A DNA stretch of 64,000 nt. Origin: Parasponia andersonii. Lineage: Eukaryota > Streptophyta > Magnoliopsida > Rosales > Cannabaceae. Position numbers and translations under genes: made by a program. Below, piece by piece: positions 11,539-23,843 of this stretch. Within the stretch, counting starts at the first letter, position 1, and the number at the start of each line of letters is the position of its first letter. Below the pieces are notes generated by a model. It searched no databases. It saw only the letters and a program-made list of their open reading frames with translations, and was not told where the DNA came from. The stretch spans positions 207,046 through 271,045 of the forward strand of contig JXTB01000117.1 in NCBI GenBank assembly GCA_002914805.1, read 5' to 3'.

Positions 11539-11778
11539 ATGGGAAACAGTCGTTCTGCTCCTGCTCCTAATAATGTTCCCCCTTCTTCTATCCCTGCTGG
11601 GAATCAATATCCTACTCAAGGACAGTACTACCACCCCTCGCGATCAACTATGGGTGATCCGAAGAAAAATCCGGGCGGCGTTATAGATTGTAACAAGGCG
11701 GCGGAGCTTTACGGTGGCTACGTGGTTTCTGAACACGGTGGTTACCGGAGGAAACCACCTCAAGGTTTGGTGCCATAG
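11539..11778 (+). CDS. Gene A: small putatively myristoylated protein of the cluster family
   Basis: Single-exon gene for 79 residues of unknown function. The ATG at 11539 is chosen over an upstream in-frame GTG because it gives MGNSRS, a good N-myristoylation context (Gly2, Ser6), and matches the MGN start of gene B. Residues 6-45 are low complexity (SAPAPNN, GQYYHP). Residues 49-68, VIDCNKAAELYGGYVVSEHG, are the block shared by every intact gene of the cluster. The tail YRRKPPQGLVP resembles B's KKPSQGWV. There is no signal peptide or membrane segment. If the lipid signal is used, the protein would sit on the cytoplasmic face of a membrane. Closest relative is gene B, 4.5 kb downstream. The family is not one I can name. 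Confidence 0.75.
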   Translation: MGNSRSAPAPNNVPPSSIPAGNQYPTQGQYYHPSRSTMGDPKKNPGGVIDCNKAAELYGGYVVSEHGGYRRKPPQGLVP

Positions 11779-12499
11779 AGTAGTTATAACTAGGCTGTTA
11801 TAGCTATAGATCATCTTTTAATTTAACGTAATATTTCACACGATAGCACTACCCTTATAGCTCATGGTGATCAAGTGATCTTATGTACTATGAATTACCC
11901 TTATCAGTCTTTTACGTACTAAGCTTCTCATCGTATGTTTAGGTTTCAATGATATATGTACCTTTATGTTTTATATATATCAATGTTCGTAACTTCGTAT
12001 TATATATGGATTTTGTCTAGTTGCTATACTCTCTCTCTCTCTCTCTCTCTCTTTCCTCTCTCTACATGTATAATCTTATCAGTTGCATGATTTCTACAAT
12101 GCATCTCAGGAGAAATATAAAGAGAGTACTAGATATTCAGTTTAATAACAAGAAAACAACGAACAGATGCTAATGAAAATAGATGGTATATATATGTGTG
12201 TGTGTGTAATTTCTAGACATTTAACAAGCTTTTCAAACCCCTAAAGATTTTCCCTCGATCCCATATTGGTGCATGGAGCACCACCATAAAAGATCTTGTT
12301 AACTAGAAAAGAGCGCGGATCCACGAAGAAGATAGTGCGCGTACCACATATTGGAATCTCTCTCTGTAAATACTTTTTATTTTCCTGATCTCTTTTTTGC
12401 TGGGAAAGTATAACCTTTATTAGGGGCCCCCCCGGAAAAGAGCATCGTTCAAATGTTTTAATTAGACAAATATACAAATGTATCATCATTAATGATGCA
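11779..12499. other. Downstream region of gene A
   Basis: 3' flank with a (CT)n microsatellite at 12029-12053 and a (TG)n run near 12193-12208. No second gene is supported. The minus-strand frame at 12241-12489 has no recognisable features. Confidence 0.5.
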
Positions 12500-13118
12500 A
12501 GACCTTGTTTGTTATGCGCTATATTATGTTATTATGTTATGTTCCAATAACATACATTAATATTATGTTAATTTAGTCTGATATATACATTATGAGCGCA
12601 GATAAAACAATAATAATAGGAGAAAATGACAGATAATTATGAGAGAGAGAATGAAAATAAAAAATGATGGGAAGAGAAAATGATTTGAATTACGAGGAGA
12701 GAATAAAGTGACTAGAGAATAAAGAGAAGACTACTTAGTATTAGAATTATGAATATTATTTTTAAGTGTATAAGCTAACATATATATGGGTATTAAGTTT
12801 TTTTTAATTAATTGTTTTAGTTAATTAAAATTTATCAAGCATATTTTTTATAATAAAAAATTAAAAAAAAATAATATTAATAATATATATCTTTTCATAA
12901 ATATTATTATAATCATTAGATCACCATTAGACGATGATCCAATAGTTTAAAAAATATTTTTATAAAAAATTTATTAAATTGAGAATATATATATATATAT
13001 TATTTAATTCAAAGTATTGTATTTAATTACTAACTTATACAATACAAGCTAAGGCCACTAACACAATATTATATTGAAATAGTTAACGATATTTAATACA
13101 GTGCACCAAACACGCCCT
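12500..13118. mobile_element. Possible MITE with degenerate inverted ends
   Basis: The left edge CCTTGTTTGTTATGCGCTAT (near 12502) and the complement of the right edge, GGGCGTGTTTGGTGCACTGT (near 13118), share a TGTTTG(T/G)T-TGC-CT-TATTA pattern. The interior is extremely AT-rich with no coding capacity. No convincing target duplication; superfamily not assigned. Confidence 0.35.
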
Positions 13119-13516
13119 ATACCTATACCAATATAACAGTGTATACACTAATTAATTAGGCATAGCAGTTCGAACCATCTATCTGTCGTTATACATATAT
13201 GAGAGTTTTGTTTTCCTACCACATAGTATAACTAGCCGTAATGTATTTCCCAATAGCTCAAGTTAATATTACAGTATCATGAACCATGACCAGTAGAAAA
13301 GAATAAAAAGTACTTTCAATAATAAAAGAAAGAATTCTGTGCGCCTTGTTTCGTTCTTATATATATTCCAAAAGATATTTTTATCAGACCATGCATGTAT
13401 CACTATAGAAATGTGAACATTTAGTGACAAGTCATATACCTATGATACGTTTTGGACCAAAAGTAATATTTAGTTATAATTTATCACTAAAATAGATTTA
13501 GCTATAATTACGTGAA

Positions 13517-13551
<35 letters not shown>

Positions 13552-13600
13552 GAATTAATGCAATAAAAATATGTTGAAATTTGGCCTTGTTTTGGTTTTT
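13119..13600. other. AT-rich intergenic sequence with (TA)n
   Basis: No gene. Contains a (TA)n run at about 13520-13548 and a stretch beginning CACTATAGAAATG (13402) that weakly resembles a CACTA terminus. Confidence 0.4.
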
Positions 13601-13844
13601 GCAAAAAAAAAAAAAAAAGAAAAATACTCTCGTACATTTTAAAATTCAAAAAATATATACCCTGTACCCATATTTTTTTTTTACCAATTTATGTTAGTCC
13701 AAATGAATTATTTGTAACTGTTTGGAAATAAAAATAATATTTTCTGAGTCTCGATTTACAATTTTTTGAGAAATAAATTTATAAAAATATAGACTTATGG
13801 TATAAATTTTTTGAATTTCAAAATGTGAGGGTTTTTTGTTTTGC
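13601..13844. mobile_element. MITE-like inverted repeat
   Basis: The left arm 13601-13661 (GCAAAA..., ACATTTTAAAATTC, AAAAAATATATACC) is matched by the complement of the right arm 13799-13844 (GCAAAACAAAAAACCC, ACATTTTGAAATTC, AAAAAATTTATACC), about 45 bp with few mismatches. The spacer is AT-rich and non-coding. The outer ends and target duplication are not certain. Confidence 0.5.
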
Positions 13845-14616
13845 AGAAAATAAAATATAGGGTTTAAATTGCAGAAAAATTAAATTTCCACGTTTTTTTT
13901 TTCAGTTAACCCTATATAAGAACTATGATCAAGAAATTAGTTATGAACTGACACTACCTTCAGTTGTACCAATTGTGAATATTCATTGTTTAATTGTAGA
14001 ATTGATCACGTTTAATCATAAATTGTGCTTGTGTTATTGACTGTGTTGATGGTATTTCTTCGATCACTGTAAAAGCGTCACGTGGAGATGTCATTAAACT
14101 GTTTATGTTAACTTTGACCCGCCAAATTAGAAAAGTTCCAAGAAAATTTATAGATATACATGATTTTGATTTTAATTCAAAAATTAATGTAGTTACTAAC
14201 TTACTATTTGATTTCCTTATTATTATATTCGTTCACTAAATTACATTTGCCATGTCAGTACATGTTATAAACGATATCTATATATGGTTATGATATGATA
14301 ATCATGATGCGGGCCGGAATTTTATACGTGCATATATGTGTATTTATCTAATGTCAGAGCTTATCTATTTTGCCTTCTGTGCATCGTGAACGTGTCAAAT
14401 AATTTGAAACTGCGCACTACTACAGCTAGATACTAGATTCGCCTATATAGGCTATACTAAAATGATATCCTTTAACCTTAATTAATGATGCTTCATTTCT
14501 AAAAGGTTATAATAACACCCAAATATGGTACTGAATTCAAATTGGCTTAAAATATACGCAGGAACTATTATATGGTGATCAAAGGAAGGAAGTACTATTA
14601 TATGTGCGTGTGTATG

Positions 14617-14651
<35 letters not shown>

Positions 14652-15810
14652 GTGTATGGTGGCATTATTTTATCTGGAAATGAAAGCATGCCGCCTCACG
14701 GCGATCGACGATGGCCTCTCCTCACGTCATTGTCCGTTAAAAAGAAAGTGTTTTCCTGTAATGCTTTTACTTATTTAAATTCTCATTCGATCTCAATCAT
14801 TTGGCAAAAGTGCTGTCAAATATTCGATCCTCTCTTGAGTCTCGGGGATAAAATTATACTTATATATATATATTTGCCACCTTAAAAAGATCGCGGGAGA
14901 GGCCAACGCCGTACATAGATAAAAATTAATTTCTAATATGCATATGTAAACCAAGGCATGAATAGATTAAAGTATTACACGTATAAAAACGCACGCAAAT
15001 TAGAGTGTGAACAACTAATTTTTAGTTTATATATATGCAAACGAAAAGTAGTAATTTCCATTTCAAAAAGAAAAGAAAAAGAAAAATAGTAATTTCTTCT
15101 CCCCGCCGTTAATTAGTAGTACACGTCACACGTATATCCCCATTAGTAAATTAAACTACAGCACTTTCGCGCGTTTATGTGCGTATAAATAAGAATTTGT
15201 GCCTTGATATAATCTCACCAACTGTATGTATATGATACATAATAAATTTATATTAAGTCTCTCTTTCTTTGTTGAGTAGAAATACAAAGGTCAATCATAA
15301 TTGCACAAACTTTGATCAATTACTGATTTTAATATTATTCAAAAAAAATATTCATTTAATGGTTCTATAACTTGACACGTTTTGATACCAATTAAAGAAT
15401 GACATTTCATTTGTTACACATTAAGAAATTAAATTTACGTTTTGAACTTGATCTATTAGTATATGTGGTACTTAACATCTATATGCGTATTTAATTAATA
15501 TAGCAATACAGCTCGTCACATTAGTTGGAATTAAAATATTAATTAATGGGTATAAAATTATGATTCCTATCGTTATTCTAAATTTCTAATTAGCTTGAGC
15601 CTATTATATATTACTATTATTTTGCTCTGTATATATATTGAGGGAAAGAAGATTTGATACTGATCAAATCCAATTTTCTTTCTAGACAAATGCTAACCAC
15701 TTGGCTAGATTCAAACTGGCCGGAACATGAGAAAATACGATCCATATCTATACGCACAGTATATATGCTACTTATATAAGAAGCATCAAATGTTAGGTAC
15801 TAGTATCACC
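13845..15810 (+). repeat. Upstream flank of gene B, homologous to that of gene A
   Basis: No gene. Carries the landmarks shared with 9150-11280 listed under the gene A flank, in the same order. The gypsy solo LTR found in A's flank (9712-10877) is absent here, so that insertion postdates the A/B duplication. Confidence 0.65.
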
Positions 15811-15844
15811 GCCAAGCTCCAAAGAAGGGCCCAAATCTAAAGTA

Positions 15845-15955
15845 ACTGTTTCAGTGTGGAAGGGAGAGAGAGAGAGATCAATTATATAATCTTGGATTCC
15901 TTCGAGGGAGAACCCAGAAAAAAGGCAGTGGAACCTTCCATGTCTTCTATATAAG
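15845..15955 (+). promoter_or_regulatory. Gene B promoter: ACTGTTTCAGTG box and TATA box
   Basis: ACTGTTTCAGTG at 15845-15856, a GA microsatellite (15866-15878), and a canonical TATA box TATATAAG at 15948-15955, 110 bp upstream of the ATG. The TATA context TTCTATATAAGGG is the same as in genes F and G. Confidence 0.7.
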
Positions 15956-16057
15956 GGGGGTTTGGCCCCATTAATCCTCATACCAAGGAAAAACAAAGCA
16001 AATAATCCAGTTTAATTATAGCTATAATTTCTTAGCGTTTTTCTGTAACGTAAACAT

Positions 16058-16342
16058 ATGGGAAATAGTCAAACTCATTCTGCTCCTGCCCCTACTCCTG
16101 CTCCTTACTATCATCCAAACAATCAAGGACAATACTACTACCCCCCGCAAACAAACATGGGCTATCATTATTATGGTCAAGCTCCAACTCCTCCTCCACA
16201 GAACAGAAACCCGTCGCAGGCAGCCGCCATGAATTGTGACGAGGTGGCGGAGCGCTATGGCGGCTTGGTGATTTCCGAGTACGGTAGTAATCTAAAGAAA
16301 CCATCTCAAGGTTGGGTGTCTTATAATAGAACTAATTACTAG
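16058..16342 (+). CDS. Gene B: small putatively myristoylated protein of the cluster family
   Basis: Single-exon gene for 94 residues, function unknown. MGNSQT at the start suits N-myristoylation (Gly2, Thr6). Residues 8-55 are rich in Pro, Tyr, Gln and Asn (SAPAPTPAPYYHP, GQYYYPP, PTPPPQNR) and probably disordered. Residues 58-76, MNCDEVAERYGGLVISEYG, are the family block, followed by a basic tail (NLKKPSQGWVSYNRTNY). It is paralogous to gene A: the N-terminal SAPAP, the GQYY(H/Y)P segment, the block and KPxQG are shared, as are promoter and upstream flank. There is no transmembrane segment. The ATG at 16058 is the first one downstream of the TATA box by normal scanning distance. Confidence 0.77.
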   Translation: MGNSQTHSAPAPTPAPYYHPNNQGQYYYPPQTNMGYHYYGQAPTPPPQNRNPSQAAAMNCDEVAERYGGLVISEYGSNLKKPSQGWVSYNRTNY

Positions 16343-16574
16343 CTAGCTCTTATGTTATAGTAATTTGAGGTGTAGAATACTTCAAGGCTTCTAGCTAGTA
16401 TGGTGGTTGCTCGACTGATCTCCATGCAGAGATGATCATGATCTTATGTATGATTTAGCCTTTACTCTTTATGTAGTCGATCTTTACTATATATGTATCA
16501 TGCTTTAGTTTTCACAAAGAATTTAGTAGTTGTACCTTATACATCTTTATATGTTTTGTACTTTTTGCATCTGA
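16343..16574. other. 3' flank of gene B
   Basis: AT-rich 3' region with no clear terminator motif. It ends at the target duplication of the following solo LTR. Confidence 0.5.
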
Positions 16575-19472
16575 TTTTCTATCACGACCCAAATTCCGAG
16601 CAAATTGCAGAAAAAAAATTTCACAAATAAAAATTCAATAATAGTTGTTTTAAAATTTATAAAATAATTTTAAAAACAAAATTCTCATAATTCTGCGTTC
16701 ACTAGTAGTCGTAGATTAATAATAAAATTTATAAAAATAAAACCAAGCATCATCGTTAACTTCATAATTTAGGCATAATAGTTTTACGTACCAAATCCGT
16801 GAAACGGACTCTTAAGTATTAATACAAACTAAGATGGAGTAATTTTATATAGTTACCAATTATTCAAAACGGTAATAAACTCCTCTCTATTCTGCTCCTG
16901 AATTCCCAAAATCACACTGGACACTATATGATAGGGAGAAAAGTAAAGAGTGAGCATTCACAGGTTCAATAGGAATAACAATTACCTCTTTAAATGAATA
17001 CAATTTCTCAAACATATAGGGCTAGTTCTTTTTCAAAATTCATTTTATAAACCAAGTTTATAAAATAAATGAGATTTAAAAAATCACATATTCAAAACCA
17101 AAACTAAATTCGTATCATTATACATATCATACATCAACTAGGTATAGAAGTGATCTCTCATCCTCTTATATCACAGACATATAACATCTCTTTAGCAAAG
17201 GTACTCAGCATCCTAACATTATCCAGAGATGTGTCAGTGAAAACTGCGGGGGCCTAGGTTTCTGATCTAGCATTATAGTAACTCGCTAGTGATCTAAACT
17301 ACCACGATACAATAATGGAACTCAAGTGTGTGATCCTATGATATGTACAATATGTAATAGTTCACAATAACCATGTATCCAAAAATTAACCAAATCATGC
17401 TTTAAAATCTTACTTGACATTACTTAGGGATTTACTATAAGTAATATAATTTAGGAGTTAGAGTGTCGAACTCACGAGAATTGATTACTAAGTCTAAACT
17501 AAGTATTAAAATTGGTCAATCTTAACTTTATCTAAACAACCGAAATATAGTTTTTAGCGAAATAAAATAAAGTAACTAAACTAATATGCAAAATGAACGA
17601 AAGCAAGAAATAAGAAAAATGCCTAGATTTACTAATTCCCTAATAATTCTTTAAACATATAATATCCTATTTCCCATCTTATATTAATTAATCTACTAGA
17701 GTTATCAACTGAGAATTCGAATATATTTATAAACTCCTTTTCAAGATATAAGTGAAAATATTTAGACAAGCTAATATGTTACTCCTAATATAAATTGACT
17801 AGATTCATTAAGTTTAGTAATTCTCTTAAAAAGATTGCACAAGTTGTATAGAGATATTCCTATCCTATGTAAACTTACTCCAAACTAAGTAATCTTATAT
17901 TGTTCTATCTATGTCTAAACTTAAATTCCCCTTCCCAAATTCATAAAGGTTTCACTCAATAATCTATTTAGTGATCAATTAAATAGAAGCAATAAGAACA
18001 AGATAACGTGGGAAGTACACCACTATTATACCCCATAATTACAATTTAAAAATATATACAAAAATCATATAGTCCAATCTCAGTATAATCCAACGTATTT
18101 CCACAATTTATTAAACTATTGTGAAATTCATGATTTTTCATAAATAAGTTATAATGCAATTATAATTCAAAATAGATATAAAAACTAGGTAATTGAACCC
18201 CTACCTTGAGATACTAACTATACCAAGTTAACGATGCTCGAAGAATTTCTCGTTAGTCACTTAGGTGCTCGGACGGTTGTTCGGGACTACCATAAGCTTA
18301 CTTTAAAAAGTAACTTTTCTAACGAAGCCTGAATTGAGAAATAGACGTCATCATTGAATTTCTAATGCCTAAAATAGCTATATTAGATATAATTTATCAA
18401 ATTTAGGTCTCGGGATGATATCTGGACTGTGGCATACAAAATGACACTATTCACGAGCCATATGTCTCAATTTTTGTGCAACTTTGAAATATAGTGATAT
18501 TTTATATCAAAGTTCGCCCTTCAACCTCATTAAGTTTGAATTCAAAATCAAAATTCAGTTTCAAGATCCGGAGCCTTAAACGAGCTCTTAATATAAGAAT
18601 TACAAAATTTTTTCATTTTGGAATTTATTTGCAAAATGTCCAATTTTTTAATTCGAAAATGAGTACACTTCCAAATATTATTTCAACGCTTAAAAACTGT
18701 AATTATTTATAATTTTTTGTCCTTTTTAACACTATATAATTATTTCGGGCAAAATAATTATCTAACGAAAGCAATTATAAAAATACCATAAAACTATTTA
18801 AAAAATGGCCAAATCAGAGAAATCCTTACTGGCGGGGAGTTGATCACCAAAACCGGTCAAAAATCGACAGCGATGACGAGGGAAGTTGAACGTGCCGGCA
18901 GTGGCATGTAAGGAGGTCGGATGACAGAGCAATGGTCGAAAAACCGTGTAGTAGCTGGAACTTCCGGAGGCTCAAATCTTTGGCGTACGGTGGCGACATG
19001 CGACATGCGTTGGAAAAGGGCAGTGTTGACTCGTCGACAGGTGGCAGTCATGGTTGGCAGGCGCATGGTACTACTAGATCGACGTTAGCTTGGCTAATGA
19101 ATAGTACCTGTGGGAGATATTTGTTGAAAATTTCGAGGGTCTTCTCTAGAAAGAAGAAGAAAATCGGGGATTTAAAGGCAAATTTGGAAATGTAACACAC
19201 ATGTCAGCCCCAGCATGTATGGTTGCTATTTTCATTAATTGTAATTTAGCACAAAATCAAAAGATGCTTTCAATTTTACCCCAATTATTTACATTTTAGT
19301 CCCTGATTTAAAATTTCTTTTTCATTTTAGTCCAAATGTACCTAGACTTGATTGAGTCCAAATTTGTTTTAGATATTTTGAATTCTTTATTCTAAAAATT
19401 TGTAATTTCCCAAATACCATTGGCTTGAAAGTTACCCTTTTACCCTTTAAATAAACTAGATTTTACATTTTC
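16575..19472 (-). mobile_element. Solo LTR, gypsy family, minus orientation, with TTTTC target duplication
   Basis: LTR 16580-19467 (2888 bp) flanked by a perfect 5-bp duplication TTTTC (16575-16579 and 19468-19472). In plus-strand reading it begins TATCACGACCC (first G mutated to A) and ends ACTAGATTTTACA. In its own orientation it therefore runs TGTAAAA...GGTCGTGATA. It contains the GC-rich section (18820-19100) and the TTTAGTCC/CATTTTAGTCC section seen in sister LTRs. No internal sequence or second LTR adjoins it, so it is a product of LTR-LTR recombination. Frames inside it are not genes. Confidence 0.85.
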
Positions 19473-19699
19473 CATCTCTATGCTCTTTCTGTATGTATTT
19501 ACTCGTGTATTGCATGTGCAACTATTTTCACGGACAAATCATACATGAATTATGTTTTGGAAAAAAATCAAAATAAATAAATAAATAAACATTAATAATG
19601 AAAGAAAGAATTGTGTGCATTAATTGTTTTGAACCATGACAAGTGCAAAAAAAAAAAAAAAAGGAAAAGAAAAAGCGTGGTATTAAAAATAAAAGAAAG
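19473..19699. other. Short spacer between two LTR-derived regions
   Basis: AT-rich sequence with an A-run at 19646-19662. No gene. The left limit of the following element's internal sequence is not clear. Confidence 0.4.
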
Positions 19700-20668
19700 A
19701 GTTAAAGAGATAGGCATTGCCACCGAAACGACCTATTCTTTGGAAAGCTTATCTCTGAAGTATTGTAGTATTGTTGCTGATTTTACTTACATACTAGATA
19801 TCAAGTCACTTCTATATGACTCCCTCTTGTATCAAAGATTTAGAAAGTCTTTAGAGATGATTGATGTTATTGTTATAATCCTGTATTGAATAAAGAACTT
19901 GTAAAGTCCTTGGATTCAAACATGATATAAATAATTACCGCAAGATATTACATTAGGTAAAAGAGACTTGAAAAGTCTTTGAGCTGTGTATATTACATGG
20001 ACACTTGTATTTTATATGCTTGGAATATTACTTGTACTATGAACTCTTCTATTGGAGATTTTTAATCTGTCGTGATTCTAGTTTTGTCCTTGACTAGAGA
20101 TGTTTGGTATACTCGGTTGTTTCTCATTTGTTATGAAGAATGGTAAATGACTATTGTCATTGTATTCTTATTGTGGTTTCTAACCTCTGAACTTGTCTAT
20201 CTTGTGTGGTATAGCACAAGGGTATTGGTTTCCATTTGGGATCCTGTTAGAGTTTTTGAACTCAGTGATTATCTTGATATGATGTTGATCTGGTATGATT
20301 AGGGGGATGGTATCGCTTGTATTCAATATTTGATCTGCTACTCTAGTTTGATACTTAACAATTAGTGCTCAAGTTATGGGAGCCTTATATTTTTGACTTC
20401 AATTCTTGATTATCATTACTATTTCCATGACCAATTACTTACTTGAGGTCATTGTTTCCGACGACGACCTGGCACCTACTGACGAGCCATCTTATGATTT
20501 CATATCTTTTCGTATACAATCTTATCTCCTACTCTTATGGGGTATCGATGTCTTGATGGTATTCAATGTCAAGTGTTCACTCTTATTCCAATGGCTATTC
20601 AACCTATTCTACTCACACTTCTTGGTATACTTGAGTTTCAGGGCGAAATTATTTTAAGAAAGGAAGGA
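19700..20668 (+). mobile_element. 3' part of the internal region of a non-autonomous LTR element
   Basis: This stretch matches, in inverse orientation, the internal region of the complete element at 36494-45418. Shared landmarks in order: CTTGTCTATCTTGTGTGGTA, a GGTATGATTAGGGGGATGGTAT segment, and GACGAGCCATCTTATGATTT. It ends in a polypurine tract AAGAAAGGAAGGA (20656-20668) directly before the LTR start TGCAAAAACC. The weak frame 20406-20657 has a segment DEPSYDFISFR resembling DELSYDSVSLR in the sister copy, perhaps a relic of an ancestral polyprotein. The 5' half and 5' LTR are missing. Confidence 0.7.
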
Positions 20669-23296
20669 TGCAAAAACCTAAACTTTTGAAAGGTATTCTA
20701 GTAATTTTTGGCCTAAGAAAAATAAGTAAAAAATAAAAAAAATAATATTTTATATAAGTAGTGGGACTATTTAGTCTTTAAATGCAACACTCATTTCTTA
20801 CTCACGTGACACCCTCTTTCTCTTTCTAGTTTTTCTTTTTCATTTCTTCCTCCAACCATGGCCAAACCACCATCTTCTCTCTTCTCTCCATACATAATCA
20901 CAAGAACATAGTTATCATAAGCCTTGCCACCTTACTTTTTGCCTTGCTAGCTTAAATTGAAAAATGTGATATTTTTCTAATTCGGGACAAAAAGTGATAT
21001 TTTTTTAAAATTGAATAGTATTGGACTGAAGTTTGTTACTGTTTAGATTTGGGTCTTGGGATAAGATTAGAAAGTTGTTATTTTCCGAATTATTATTGCA
21101 AAAATGACCTTTGTTACAAACCATTAGTGAATTTGACACTTTTTCAAATATTTTTGAAAGTGATCTTTTTCTAAATAATTTTGTGACAATGGCTATTTCT
21201 GAAATATTTTAGAAGAGTGATTTTTTGCGAATAATATAAAAAATGATATTTTTATAAATATTTTGGAAAAATGGACATTTTTAAAATTATTTCCAAAAAG
21301 AGACATTTTTATATTTCTCGGATTTAAAACTTGTTTAAAAATTCTCGAATACATAGCAAACTGTACATATAAAATGTAATGGATACTCTATTATAATGTT
21401 TTGAGAATTAAAAGTCTAATTGATTTGTTGGTATTGAGTTCAGTTTGTAACTAATTACTTGAATTGAATTAGAACCAAGCATCACTATGGTATCATATTT
21501 GATGATTTTTAGGATTGATTTACTCGTGGGTCTATATAGAGAGTTGTTAAACTCTTGCTATTATAAAATGATATTTTTATAAATACTTTGGAAAAAGTGG
21601 ACATTTTCAAATTATTTCCAAAGAGAGACATTTTTGTAATTCTCCGATTTAAAGCCCGTTTAAGGTTCAGGATCTCAAAATTGAATTCTGATTTTGAATT
21701 TAGAATTAGTGAGGTCGAGAAACAAATTTTGATATATAATATTATTATGTTTCAAAATGGCACAAATTTCAAGACTCATGAATAGTATCGGTTTGCGTCT
21801 CACAGGACATGTCCCACACTAGAACCCATTTTTGACAAAGTATATGTCTAATCTATCTTTTGGGTTATCTGAATTCAGTGGTGACTTCTGTTTCTCTATT
21901 TGAGATTTTGGTGGAAAAGTCAATTTTTCAAGTGGATTTACCAGGATCTCGAAATGGTTGTTTGAGAACCTAAATGACTAACATGAGTTTCTTCAAGTAT
22001 TTTTTTGCTTGGTATAACTACCACATAGAGGTAGAGGTTTAATTAACTAATTTTATATATGTTTTGATTTATAATTGCATTAAAAGTTATTTTTAAAAAA
22101 TCGTGATTTTACGATGGATTGGAAAATGGTTAAAAATTGTTGGATTATATTGGAGTTGGACTGTATAGATTTGTATACATATTTTTTTTATATTGTGATT
22201 ATAAGGTTAAATAGTGATGTGTTGCCCATGTTTAGTAAATTCCCGAATAATATCGAGTTGGATTTTTGAAGCATGATATGATTTTTTGATGCATGGTTAT
22301 TATAAATGGTTACATATTGTATATACTATAGGATCACAAGTGAGATAGATCTTAGTGGGTGGCCAGTTTCCCTGCCCTCGATGAGAGCCTGTAAACCCAT
22401 GCAGAGTTTTTTTGATTATTTTTATTCAGTAGGTATAGGCATTCAGTTGCCCCTTAAGTTCGGTAGGTTTAGATACATGGGTGTCCCTCTAGTTTTCTGG
22501 ACTAGGTATCAAGCAGAGAGTACTTAGTACACATAGTACGAGTTACTCTAGTTAATGATGAGAGGATGCGAGTTCATAGGATGAGATAATTTATGATACA
22601 TACACTTAGGTATATTTGGTTTTGGTTTTGAATATGTGATTATTCTGGATATATACTCTGTTTATAAACGGATTTTGGAAAAAAGTATTAATGATACAAG
22701 TTTGGAAAAATTGCATCAATTCAAAAAAAGAATTAAATTTCTACTAAGTATATGAATACTCACCCTTATACTTTTCCTACTTTCAGATAGATATTTATCT
22801 ATTTAATATAGTAATCTCGTCGATCAGATAAGCCGTGTGTTTATACTTGCTTTACCACTCTACTTCCTTGATGAGTCTCTCTATTTTCTATTAATCTCTT
22901 TTTTCTAATCAAATTTATTTAGCCAATAATGGTGTATTTACTAAGTAGATGTATAAGAATAATTTTGCTATTAAATTGAGTTCTTAGAAATACAAATGAT
23001 TTTATGTAAATTATTTGGACATTGGACACATTTTATTAAACTTCATGATTTTAAATAAAAACTTTCTAAATAAATCAAATGGAATTCCTCCTAATGTTAA
23101 GTGTATATTTTCTAGAGAAATTAAAACCAATGAAAGGATTCCTATTTTTGAATTTTACCTAATTTTGAGGAATAGAAATTAAAATTTCAAATATTAAGTT
23201 TTCTGAAATTTTGTAAAAATAACTGTTTATTACTGTTTATCATTGTTTCAACTTAAAATTACTAAAAGTCACGGCTCTGAACTTCCGATCGTGACA
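20669..23296 (+). mobile_element. 3' LTR of the truncated plus-strand gypsy element
   Basis: It starts TGCAAAAACC right after a polypurine tract and ends CGATCGTGACA at 23296. Internal landmarks shared with other LTRs include ATGAGAGCCTG near 22380, TTGCCCCTTAAG near 22448, GGGTGTCCCTC near 22480 and GGACTAGGTATCA near 22498. Length is 2628 bp. Flanks AAGGA and TATAC do not match, as expected because the 5' side of this LTR is internal sequence. Confidence 0.78.
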
Positions 23297-23843
23297 TATA
23301 CACCTAATCTTGATTGTCTTCTTCAATTAAAAACTATTTACAATCCTCTATTGCATTTCTTGCACAATTCTTCTTCTCTCCATCCCCTAGACTCTTTTCT
23401 CTCACATTCTTCTCTAATTATCCTTGCTACTTTATTCCAACTTTTCGTCCTCCATTTTTCCTTTTATGGAGGTTTACTCCATTTTCATAATTATAGAACT
23501 TTCTTTTATTTAATTTCACGTTAAGAGAACGAAATTTTTATGTACCAAACAAAAGCAATTAACAAGAGCAAAAAGAGACAAAAAAACTTGAAATTTCAAG
23601 CAATAAAAATATAACAAGAAAGAAAACTAAAAACTTAAATTGAAAACAGAATTTTAGCACAAGATCATGAGTTATGGTTCGAGTTTTTTTTTCATGAACA
23701 TTTATATATACTCTTTCAATTCCTTCTAGAACTTAATATTCCTTTTCTTTTCTCTAACTGCCCCAAAATTTGTCTCCTGTATCACAACCAAAGGCAGTGA
23801 GTTATTGTTGGCCCGTTTTTCACACGAAAAATAATCACAATCA
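23297..23843. other. Intergenic sequence, pyrimidine-rich in part
   Basis: No gene supported. A C/T-rich stretch (23310-23480) lacks any LTR signature. Confidence 0.4.

Noticed and set aside
14572..14885. Two overlapping plus-strand frames upstream of gene B
   Set aside because: Contain a (TA)n-derived Tyr/Ile run and lie in a flank shared with gene A where no frame is kept.
16092..16304. Minus-strand frame opposite gene B
   Set aside because: It is the shadow of gene B, which has a promoter and a paralogous protein match.
18857..19195. Frames of 69 and 87 residues
   Set aside because: They lie in the GC-rich section of the solo LTR 16580-19467 and are not preserved in sister LTRs.
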